Origin: Azadirachta indica
Lineage: Eukaryota > Streptophyta > Magnoliopsida > Sapindales > Meliaceae
Assembly: GCA_022749755.1 (NCBI GenBank)
Contig: CM040446.1
Location: 5,882,966-5,946,965, forward strand
Length of the DNA stretch: 64,000 bases
Direction: 5' to 3'
Part shown: in pieces, positions 23,083-33,224 of the stretch
Numbering within the stretch: the stretch's first letter is position 1
How the letters are laid out: each line of letters begins with the position of its first letter
The notes under the pieces: generated by a model
What the model saw: the letters and a program-made list of their open reading frames with translations, nothing else
Told to the model about the DNA's origin: nothing
Database searches by the model: none
Program-made: the position numbers and the translations under genes

Positions 23083-25130
23083 ACTACAAGAAAAAGACTC
23101 TTTTGCAATCGATTTTTTCAGTCACAAATAATACAAATTCAGTTGTAAAAGACGTTTTTGCAACTAAATTATAGTCATTTACAGTTAAATTTTATTGGCT
23201 ATAATAAGTCCAAATGCAAAAGAAAATTGGTTATTTGCGGCTGATTTTAGTAGCCTCAAAAAGTATTTGTAGCCAATTTTACTGTTGATATGTTACAGCT
23301 GCAAAAAATATTTGCGGTCAATATACAACGGCCACAAATAATTTGAAAAAATTTATATTTTTTTACTAAATCCTTTTATTACAAATATTTGGCTACAAAA
23401 AATATTAACTATTTATAATATTTTTATTAATCTAATTTCAATCACAAATACATTTTATTTTTTATGAATATGAATAAATTTTATTTTCTTTTTTATACAT
23501 TTTTTTATAATTAAAGTAGTAGTATTATTTTAAAACGTAATAAAAAAAATCCAACAACTCTATTTAGAGTTATTAACCAATTCATTTCAACACAAATTCA
23601 TTGTCTTTCGTTACAATAAATGACATTTAATAACTAATTACTTAAAAAAAAAATACTTTTGAAGGCATAATGCAACTGCAAAGGAAAGCTCGTTCAAAAT
23701 GTTTACTTACCTCAGCTAGGAAACAAATAATAATTAATGCTTTACCTAACTAGGGTACAATCCTTATAACAAATACCACACTTAAGCTTTGGTGTATCAA
23801 TTTCAAATGCAGCGCACAATAATGGAAAACAGCAAAAAAACCAAGGCTACATAGACCAAGAGCAGATCAGGGACGATGTTTGTTGACATATTCTGTATTT
23901 AATCCGTGACTATCATATCCTCACAAATGCTTTCCAGTTGAATGAATTACAAAGATATCAAATTAGAGTGAGACAATAAGATTAATTACATGCAACCAAA
24001 AGATCAGAGAAACTCAAGAAGAGAAATTACATGTATTAGAACATCATTATGACGCATCATTTGATTAAGGAATGTTTCTTAAGAGCTACTCTTTTTCTAC
24101 ATAAATCATCCCTAAGAGCAAACTCTTAGAGAGAAATAATATTAATAAAAAAGAAGAGTATAACACAAATTAAACCAAAGGAACGAATTACAAAAACGAC
24201 GCTAAAGCCAGTTTTCTTTGCAATAGCTTGTACGAGTGAAAGAAAGAAATTGGAGTTTTAAATGAACATGGAAATAAAGTTTAATCTAAAAACCAAAATT
24301 AAAGCTATCTCCAAAATGGATAATGTTGCATCAAATATAAAAATAAATTTGTAGTATAAGTCATCAAAGACAATTATCTAAGACTTTGAGCAGTAAATAA
24401 TTTTCAGCTTTGCTTAATGCACTTACCTCCAAAAGGAGGACTATTATGATATACTCATCAGACATAAAAAAAGGGAAGTATATGGTTCGAATTAATTACT
24501 CTACTTAAGGGAGCCATCCCACTCGCGTTTCCAAAGTGATGCCCTGCAACTACCATGGAACTATAGCCTCTCCTCCCTGAAACATTCAAGTTATCAAATT
24601 AACCTAGAAATGTAAGCTTTCACAACCAAATGATTGAAAAATGTTGATTCTGTGTAGACCTAAACAAGATATATACATTTCATCAGTCAAACAACTTTCA
24701 AATTTCAAGAAATCGGATTTTAGCAAAACTCTTATTAACTGCTTTACTTAGTAATCGAGCTTGTTGAGACCCACTACCAGCAGTTGTCATACTCACAAAT
24801 GCATCCATCGGTTGCAGGCCCTCCTTCTTAAATGCAGCACTAGGCTCTCCTTCTGCAAATAGGAGCCAAGCATCATTAAGCTTGTCTTCAACATATGCTG
24901 GTGCTGTCGCCAACCCAAAGAAGAACTCATTTTCCCCTTCAACTAAGATCACAAAGCATCATAATCAATATTAACAGAAACTGGAAAGGCCTAGTCCATT
25001 TTCGACATAAGAAAACATATGACAATCTCATTTTCACACTAGTAAACAGCATTGTTCAATACACCGAATAATACAACACACTATACAATTATAACCTCAG
25101 TTTCTAGGCCTCAAGAGATTCATTATCCAA
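23083..25130. mobile_element. CACTA-like element end with inner TTTGCGGCC-type repeats
   Basis: At 23084 the sequence starts ACTACAAGAAAAAG, matching the conserved plant CACTA terminus (CACTACAAGAAAA) apart from the first base. The next 300 bases repeat short words such as TTTGCGGCTG, TTGCGGTCAA and ACGGCCACAAATA on both strands, as CACTA subterminal regions do. Arrival at this end coincides with the break in array homology. I could not find the opposite terminus before the Gypsy-like DNA at about 25130, so the right boundary is only a guess. An SFR2-like exon lies inside. Confidence 0.45.
24698..24942 (-). pseudogene. Exon fragment resembling SFR2-type galactolipid galactosyltransferase (GH1)
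   Basis: On the - strand an acceptor (TGATCTTAG) is followed by EGENEFFFGLATAPAYVED, then KLNDAWLLFAE and EGLQPMDAFVS, ending at a TGA at 24698. FFGLATAPAxxEDxLxDAWL is the signature N-terminal stretch of SENSITIVE TO FREEZING 2, the chloroplast envelope GH1-fold enzyme that transfers galactose between galactolipids. Only about 80 residues are present. No catalytic glutamates or other exons were found within 2 kb; a second acceptor-like TTTCAG is seen on the - strand near 24577 without recognisable coding. It is most simply a captured gene fragment. Confidence 0.5.
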
Positions 25131-26650
25131 CATTTGTTGAGGTTGGGTGATGTAAGATGAAGTTTTTTATTTTCTTTTTTATTTAATATTTTATTTAATT
25201 TCTTCTTTTTCTTATTTTGATAAAAGTTTATTTTTTCATATTAGAGTTGATTGTTCTCTTTATTAGTAATAAGGAGGCTACAGTATTATTTAGTCATCTA
25301 TTATTCAATAAAATTCATTCAAAAACTTTTAAAACTTTGGTTTCATTTATCTTTGCATTTTTCACTTTGTCAATTAGTTTCAAAGTAGGAGTTGCAATGG
25401 TATGCAACAACGATATGGAAAGCAACCATCTTACTAATGATGTTTAGAGGGTGTAGGCACTAATGATGGAGGCTGCTTATACTATAGAAGCTGGAAGGGC
25501 AGCTACCAAGAAATTCACTCAAACTATTTGTCAAGAATTGACGGATTTTGATCCAAAGTTGTAGAGGTTGGAACCATGTGACAATAAGATGGTTGAACAT
25601 TAGCGTAGAAGGACAAATGGAATCCTGCCTTGTGGTCCGATGCTAGTGTCGCAACCATTTAGCATTATTAATGACAAAATTCAAAGATATGAGGATTCAA
25701 ATGATGATATAATTGACCGAGGTTTTGTTAGGACACGTGAAAGTGGAAATTATGGTGATTATAAGGTAAATTTAGACCTTATTGTGTTTAAAGAGAGTTT
25801 ACACATAGAAGACTTCTTTGATTGATTGGCAGATATAGAGAATTTGTTTGATTATATAGATATTTTTGATGAGAGAAAAGTAAAATTGATATACATGAAA
25901 TTGAAAGGGGGTGCATCCGCTTGGTGCCAGCAAGTTCAGAATAAACGACGGCTGGAAGAAAAGACATAATTAGGTCTTGGGAGATCATGAAACAGAAGAT
26001 GAAGGCTTAAAGTTTACCTTTTAATTATGAGCAGAATTTATTCAAGCAGTTAAATAATTGCCAATAGAGAAATCATTCAATCGACAATTATGCTGAAAAA
26101 TTTCATAGTTTATGCTCTAAAAACAACTTGAAAGAGTCAAAATCACAATTGGTTGTCAAATTAACTGGATGGTTGTGAACTAACATATAAGACTAGCTTG
26201 ACATGTATACGATTTAGGATTTTTTTGAAGTTGTGAATAAGGTAGAGAAGTTAGAGAGGCAATTAAAGCAGACTGTTATTAAACCACAAATTGTAACAAG
26301 ACAATTTTCGACTTTACTAAATCAAGTACCACAAAATAAGGTTGTAGAACCAAATATGGATAGAGGAGAAACCAAGTAAAGGGGTAATTTTGCTAATCTA
26401 CGAACTACTCAGCAACAAATTAGTAACCCGTATGCAAAGCCAATACCAAGCAAATGTTATAGATGTAAACAGCTTGGGCGTAAATCCAATGAATGCCCAA
26501 AGTGGGAGAAAACTAAAAGTGTGAAATATTATGTGGAGGCTGTGGTGGAAGATGAAAAAAGCAAAGAAGGGGAAGAGGTTGATATGGTTGATTTTAATAA
26601 AGAAGAAGCCGTTTCTTATATCATGCAGAACCTCTCAAACTATTCTCTAC
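25131..26650 (+). pseudogene. Ty3/Gypsy-like gag relic
   Basis: From 25640 a frame reads DIIDRGFVRTRES, then HIEDFFD, a stop, LADIENLFDY, and KVKLIYMKLKGGASAW, the core of plant retrotransposon gag (PF03732-type: KVKLVAYKLKGxAxxWW). Further frames continue with stops to a zinc knuckle at about 26455-26500, CYRCKQLGRKSNECP, in which the usual His is Arg-Lys in place. Then comes an acidic tail. No protease, polymerase, LTR pair or primer site was found, so it is a fragment of an old element. It lies directly right of the CACTA/SFR2 block. Confidence 0.6.
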
Positions 26651-26968
26651 TCTTTTCTTTAAATTAAAAAACTAAGTGTTCATTGATGGTAATCATTACA
26701 TTAAGGGTTTGAGATCCTTAAAAATAAAAGTATATGTCAATTATACCCATAAATAAAAACTATTTATTTGTGAGATATTTTCTATTAGATTTTTTCATTA
26801 CTATTAGTATGAAAAATGATATGATAGTCATTATAATTTAAAATTTAAAATTAAATATTAAAAAATATCATTATTTTTTATGTTTAAAGATAAATTTTTC
26901 ATTGTGATTTAAAAATAAATTATATTTAATAAAAAAAAATAGTTCTATAATAATTAAAAAAACCCTAA
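26651..26968. other. AT-rich spacer, nothing recognised
   Basis: No supported feature. Confidence 0.4.
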
Positions 26969-27180
26969 ATGTTTTCATTTTTTTCTCCTTGCTGTTGCAT
27001 CTTCTTCTTCTTCTTTTTCTTGTTAGTTTCTTCCGTTTTTTCTCATTTATTTCTTCTTCTTTTTCTTACTGTCTTCCAATTTCTTTCTCTCATCTTCTTC
27101 TTATTTCCAACTTCTTTCTTTTTTTTCTTTCTCTTTCAGTTTTCTTCTTCTTTCCTTTTTCTTTCTCTTTCGGGTTTGGA
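26969..27180 (+). repeat. CT-rich low-complexity tract
   Basis: About 210 bases almost wholly C and T on the + strand (TTCTTCTT, TTTCTCTTTC words). All three frames stay open simply because pyrimidine runs contain no stop codons; the translations are Phe/Ser/Leu homopolymer-like. It may be a 5' UTR-like pyrimidine tract for the unassigned block downstream. Confidence 0.7.
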
Positions 27181-28289
27181 ATCGTGGACCTCTTCTCTCT
27201 CTCACCCGCAAGCTTACCGAACTTCCACAAATTATTGGTTAATAGGCCTTATAGAAACTTTTTAGCATCTGGGCCGCTAAAGCGGAGCACATATTGAGAT
27301 TTTAGGAGCGAGGCCAGTGCATCAACAGTATTTAAATTGGCTTGACTATGCAGAGTTCGGTATACGGATTGAATGGATTTCAGAAGCAGTAGAGAGGGTT
27401 TGATAAGATGCATCTGTTGTGTCGTTTAGAGATGTTTCTATTGAGCTTGGACTGTAGAGAGGTGTTGAAAGAGAAATGTTATAAGGTAGTGTTAATTTTG
27501 TGACACGTGGACTTGGAGACTAAGGTTCCAGTTTTGTGGAACGTAGGTCGAAAGATTACTTGGTGTTCGATAAAATACTTCAAAGAATTTCTATTGTTTT
27601 ATTTATCAGAAAATTTGGCTGAGGGTTGATGAACGTGGTGGTAGAAAAATAATTTTGGACTTGGGTCTTGTCTCTAAAATGGAAACATATTTTCAGGCCG
27701 TAAGTTATTAATTGTTTAATTGTTAAAGATTATGTTAAAATTAAGTTTGACTAAATAAATAAAATAATGTTATTTATTTTTGGTGTATCCTATTTATATA
27801 TTTTCTTTATATTTCGTAATTTAATTTTTTTAATTTGATAATTAGGGATATTATGTAAATTAATTCATCAATTGAGTCTGACTATATATATCATTTTATC
27901 TGTGAAAATTGATCAAAATTTAACAATAACAGAAAAAATTTAACAGAAGGGATTCTAGTAACAAATATTTTGATTTATTGAGTACTTAACATTTATTTTA
28001 AAAATGGAATCAAAGTGTTATTAGCCCTTATATTAATATGTTGGTAGAATAATTCTAAGTTTATTGGTATCAAGGTGATAATAATATCATTGATTATGAA
28101 AATTTTTTGTGATATCAATATTGATTAATTATATAAATAACGTGAATGATATATATTTATCATTTTCAAAATCATTTATTACCCCAATTCACTTTTTGAT
28201 GATCATTCGCACATTCGATATAAAACTTCAGGTTATAAATTTGGATATAAATGTGGCACTGCTCATTCTTTAAGTACAAAAGTAACGAC
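27181..28289. other. Unassigned block, G+C-richer to about 27700
   Basis: 27181-27700 is visibly less AT-rich than its neighbours and includes a possible acceptor (TTTATCAG near 27605) and donor-like sites, but no frame stays open beyond about 60 codons and I recognise no protein. It may be a decayed gene whose 5' end is the CT tract. 27700-28289 is ordinary AT-rich DNA. Confidence 0.3.
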
Positions 28290-30240
28290 CAACAAATGAG
28301 AATTAAATGAATTTGGTGCTTTCAAAAAATAAAAATTATTAATTTGGAGTTATTCAAACGTGTATATTATACATTATCACAATAAATTAATGAAAATAGA
28401 AAAGAAACCGAATTGCCAAAGTCCTTAAAGTTTTAAAAGTAACTTATATATTACAATGAATTAATGTTATTTGAACCGTGCATCAATTTATTACAATAAA
28501 TAGTTCACTAAAAGTAACTCAAGACAATTTTAAAAATTCCGTTTACATTGGGTTGGAAAGAGGTTTAGTTTATTAATTTTAATAATTTACTGATTTTTAA
28601 AAAAGAATTAATACCCATTTAAGAGTGGGATGATATGTATTACTGTTATATAAATTTTGTTGTTTACTTTAAATATAGATAAATTGGTAGATATTCCACA
28701 CAATATTTAAAAATAGTAGAATCCCCGATATTTTGAAAACAGCATATACTCCTCTGAACTATTGAAAAATAGTAGATACTCGCCTAAAATTACTATGTAA
28801 CCATGTAAAATGACTGTTTAGCCTATATATTTAAAAATCATATTAATTTTACCATTTTAACTCAATTATTAATATATAATAACCAATATACCCTTATAAT
28901 TTATTTTTTGATAAGTATATATTCAATATTTTGATAATTAGTTTATAAATTATTATTAATATTTTAACTAATTTTGTTGTCATTATTTAATTTATAACAA
29001 ATTAACTAAAATAAATTCCAAATAATATTTATATGAATTATATTTTTTAGAATATTTTTGATAAATAAATATGTTATATTGAATATTTGGGATTTATATA
29101 TATCAAAAATATTACAAATAATATATTCATGAAATTTAAATATTAGTTTAGATTTATTTTAATTGTTTGTATAATTTATAACTTTGAGAATATTTATATA
29201 ATTTATACATAATTGTATTAATTTATAAATGAAATATGTTAAACAATTTATGTAATTTATAACCAAATATTCTTAATTTATAACACAATCAATTTAAATA
29301 AAATCTAAACAGTATTTGTATTATATGAATTATATTATTTATAATTTTGAGAATATTTATATAATTTATAAAACTAACTCTATTAATTTATAAATAAAAT
29401 AATTTATATAATTTACATAATTTATAATCTTAAAAAATATAATAAAAATAATTATTTAAAATATTAACAATAGTTTAAAAACTAATTATTAAAATATTGA
29501 ACACATAATTATCAAAAAAATTATAAGGGTATATTGATTATTATATATTAATAATTGGGTTAAAATAATAAATTAATATGTTTTAAATATATCAGGGCAA
29601 AATAGTAATTTTGTATGATTGCATAATAACTTTAGGGGGGCATCTGCCATTTTTCAATAGTTGAAAGGGACATATACTGTTTTCAAAATATTAGGCGCAT
29701 ATCTGTCGTTTCTTAATGCTCTAGGGGTATCTACCAATTTTCCTTAAAGATAAAGTAATAACTAATTAAAACATTCTGCTTTTTTTTTTAAAGCATAAAA
29801 TTAAGAACTGAAAATTTGAATTAGTTTAGTATTAAGGTTACATATGTTAAGACACTCCCTTTCTAGTGTTTTAATGTTCTGAACAATGCAAATTATTAAG
29901 ATTTGACATTAGCAGTTATTTAAACATGTAGCCATATATTAAAAAACTAAATTGCCAAATTAAAGTTTCTAAAGTTAATTGGTAGACCCATTCATACATT
30001 TTGGCAAACTAGGTAGCTAGCTTAAGGATAATTTTTGGTATCAAATTAGTAATATATTATCCTTTTGTATGTTGTTCCTTTATGTCTCAAGCAGTTAATT
30101 ATTTTTCTTAAATTGTATTACTCAATTTTAAACATGTTTAGTGGTTGTTAGGTTTCACTAAATTTCTGAACAATAAAGCTTCTGTCAACACAACATTTAG
30201 TTGATTTCACTTGATGTTAACACAACATTTGGCTTCACAA
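28290..30240. repeat. Fourth fragment of the ECA1/NAC array unit, split by a foldback element
   Basis: 28290-28668 aligns with 2640-3000 (shared GAATTTG, GGAGTTATTCAAAC, TTGCATCAATTTATTA and AGAGTGGGAT words in order), and 29753-30240 with 3030-3222 and 21829-22090. No ECA1-like or NAC coding sequence survives. It is more diverged than the 1-kb and 18-kb copies and shows that the duplicated unit once reached at least 30 kb. Confidence 0.65.
28678..29743. mobile_element. Mutator-like foldback element, 1.07 kb with long inverted ends
   Basis: The first 250 or more bases (from GATAAATTGGTAGATA) match the inverted right end (GGAAAATTGGTAGATA) at roughly three quarters of positions. Shared words include ATATTTTGAAAACAG, AACTATTGAAAAAT and CAATATACCCTTATAAT. 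It is flanked by TTAAATATA (28669-28677) and TTAAAGATA (29744-29752), an 8-of-9 match. Ends starting with G, terminal repeats of several hundred bases and a 9-bp duplication fit a non-autonomous Mutator-like element. No transposase frame is present. Confidence 0.7.
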
Positions 30241-30259
30241 GTTTCTCAAATTTCTAAAA

Positions 30260-30590
30260 ATTACAATGAAAGAACTCACCCTTACTTATAATATAACACG
30301 TCTTTAATTAATGATTAAAATTATGCCAACACATATTTAATCTAATAACTATAAAACGTCTTTTAAAAATATGCTTAATAATATATAAATATTTACTATA
30401 AACATTTATATATTTATTATAATTATCTAGATTTTTATTATCAAATATGTAAATATTTATTTTATAAATATCTATATAATTTTATTATATCTTTTTATAA
30501 GTTGGGCCATACTATTCTTAACTTTTTAGGACCAACACTTAAAAACCCAATTTTTTTATTAGGCCAAATTAAGTTTAATTTTCAAAAATA
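30260..30590 (-). mobile_element. Partial LTR of the same Copia family as 44155-49020
   Basis: The reverse complement resembles the Copia LTR in order: GAAAATTAAACTTAATTTGG, AATTGGGTTT, AGTATGGCCCAA, the GATATTTGATAATAAAAATC-like run, GTGTTGGCATAATTTTAA and GGGTGAGTTCTTTCATTG. The last hundred or so bases of the LTR are missing and no internal region adjoins, so it is a truncated solo LTR. It lies exactly at the junction between the array fragment and the dispersed repeat family. Confidence 0.6.
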
Positions 30591-32070
30591 ATAAATTTTA
30601 TGGTGCAAATAAATCCAGTCAATATTGATATAATTCAATGTACAAAAATTATATATGTAAAATTAATCAATGAAAATAAGAATACATAGGTCCTCCCGAT
30701 TGATTGGCGAAGCCTCCTTAGTAAGCTTCTTCTTTCCAAATTAAGAAAAGATAGTGAAATAGTCAAAATTATTTCGAAGAGAATCTAGTCAATATTTTAT
30801 TTTGTGAATGATTGAATGATCTACTTAATTTATTGCAACTTCCTTCAATGAAAATTCAATTTATAGTAATTACTTTACCTTTATCTTCTTCAACGTGAAA
30901 TGTTTGCTTCACCCTTTTCTTTAAACCTTTACATAGCTTGTTATTTACTTTTGTTTGTGTGACTTGACTACACAAACTGTAAGATTCATTCATCAATGAT
31001 TAATTTAATTATATACTTTACCCGTTCTTCTAAAATTTCGCATAGCTTTTTCTTTAATTTATTCGTAAGACTTGACTACAAAAGTTGTAATTAAGCACTA
31101 TTATGGTATTTCAATTTAGATGTCTAGAGGCAATCTTATCTACTAGAATTTAAGGAAAGAATCTAGTGAAAAAGAAGAATGCCATATGCTGGGTGATCTT
31201 TAATTTAAGTCTCTTTTTGGAAAATATTAAAATATGATGTTAATTTGTCTATTACTTTTTTCAAGCTAAATGCTTATTATAATATAAGTTATATAAATAT
31301 TTTAAAAGAAATTGACATAAACTCCTAAAATTTGAGATACTCTAATTTTTGTGAAATTTGATTGATACATATTAGAGTTTCTTTAAATGGATAAATACGT
31401 ACCTCTTGTCCTAATAAAAGCAAAACTTTCTTAGTTGTTTTGATATGATATTAACATTTTTTGTCCCAAAACTTTAGTCGAATAAAAATTCAAGATATAA
31501 TTATCCTAACTTTAACAATTTAATCTTTGCTATTCACATCATACTAGTAGGGATGGTAATGGATTAGGGTCACCCATCTTCATTCCTATCCCCATTTGGG
31601 CGAAGATTTCCCAATCTTAGGCTGCCTTATTTTTTTTAAATGAAATAATAATTTTATTAATATAAAAGAGTTAAAGAGATTACAAGAGCAGCCCTTAGGC
31701 AAAGAAATTACAAAAAGATATTTGAATTTTAAGCTCATTATTTTTGTATACTTTAAATCAATAATTTTATAATAATTTAATGGCATTTGATTCAATGCCA
31801 GTTTTATAAAAATATCAAATTTATTGATCTAAAATATTTAACAAAAGAATTTCTTATAATTCTCAATTTTTCATTAACATCAAGTATCCAAAATTCCAAA
31901 TTCTTATCAAATCCTATAATATAAATCAATTGTTCATATCTATCCAATAATAATAATTATAGAAATTAAAAGTTTCATACATACGTACAATTACCAATTT
32001 GCTTGTGTTAAATAAATATCCCTAACATTTTAAAAAATTTTACTTTGGTTCCTATTATTTTCGCTAACAT
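30591..32070. repeat. Dispersed repeat family R, copy a
   Basis: Landmarks in order: GTGCAAATAAATCC, AAGCTTCTTCTTTCC, GTGAATGATTGAATGATC, TTCACCCTTTTCT, GACTACACAAACTGTA, GAAAAAGAAGAATG, AAATGCTTATTATAATA, CTAGTAGGGATGG, TCATTAACATC and ATAAATCAATTGTTCATAT. The same series recurs at 36.7, 38.8, 40.3, 42.6 and 54.2 kb. No protein-coding frame is shared between copies. The unit is about 1.4-1.7 kb. Confidence 0.65.
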
Positions 32071-33090
32071 GACTATATTGCATGACCAAACATCTATTAA
32101 ATTGTTACTGTTAATTTATATGAAAAAGAAACTCGATTAAAGTGAAAAATATGCTTTTACCCTTCAATAGAACTTTAATATAAAATAACTTGTATAAAAA
32201 CGTATTGATGGTCTTTATAATTCATGGTATAATGGTCATAATAAATTAATTTATAAACGAAATTAAGGATATAATAGTAATAGTAAAAATAATAGAATTA
32301 ACAATTGTTTTCAATGAATAAATATGACAGTTTTCATTTTGAGATTTTTATTAAAAATTAAGCATAAATAAGTTATTTTAAAACATTTATTGACTGATAA
32401 AAGTATATTTTTTAACTCTTATAATTACACAAATTGAGGACAACAATTTAATGAATGTTTTAGTCATAAATTCTCAAGCCTAATATCATAGGTCCTTAAA
32501 CATATACCCACGAGACCCAGTTCTAAACAACCATACGATAAATCAAGAAATTCATAATCCAAAAATCTAACTCCTAGTAGGACAAAGCTATGAAAGAGCC
32601 CTGTGAAACGTAAAGGCTAAAGCATAACGGATATGCTCTCCCAACAAACTATTAAAAGATCAAAACATTGGGTGAGCAGAACTCCAGTATCAGAAAAGAA
32701 ATATTTAAATAAAAAATCAAAATTATACTACCTAAAATATTTTGAATCAGAGTGAAAATTTTTTAGAACATTAATTGAAGTCATTTTTATCTAATACATT
32801 GAATATGTTGATTAAAGTGAGGTTTAATTACCATATCTCTTTACTAAATTTATTATTACTTTGCCTAGAAAAGCAAAAAAATAAAAATAAAAAATAACAT
32901 TCAAAATCAAAATGATAACTTTTATTAACGTTAGTATATTTTACCTAATATATCAAACATACTAATTAATGAAGACGAAAGTGAAACTACTCCTAATATA
33001 TTTACGCCATTGCAATTCAAATACAAAAACATTGAAACAAAATGTAATTAAAAGGAAGGAGATAATTATTTTCAAAAGAAGAGTCTCTTA
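32071..33090. other. AT-rich spacer downstream of the cysteine-synthase-like gene
   Basis: No gene is seen. A slightly G+C-richer patch at 32500-32680 has no coding features that I recognise. Confidence 0.4.
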
Positions 33091-33096
33091 TTTATT
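33091..33096 (-). terminator. Poly(A) signal candidate for the cysteine-synthase-like gene
   Basis: AATAAA on the - strand, about 130 bases after the stop codon. Confidence 0.4.
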
Positions 33097-33224
33097 ACTA
33101 AGGCCAAACTATGGGTGTCCCATAATGTTGTTTGGCCTAGATTTTATTCGGAATATATCAAACTTTGAGACAAACAGTGGAGTTGATCAAAGAGAAGATT
33201 GATACAACACACAGATAAGTAATT

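Noticed and set aside
25217..25447. 76-codon frame before the gag relic
   Set aside because: Phe/Leu/Ile-rich translation of T-rich DNA, with no similarity to gag or to another protein.
26969..27297. Two overlapping frames of about 100 codons
   Set aside because: They come from a pyrimidine-only tract that cannot contain stop codons; the translation is Phe/Ser/Leu low complexity.
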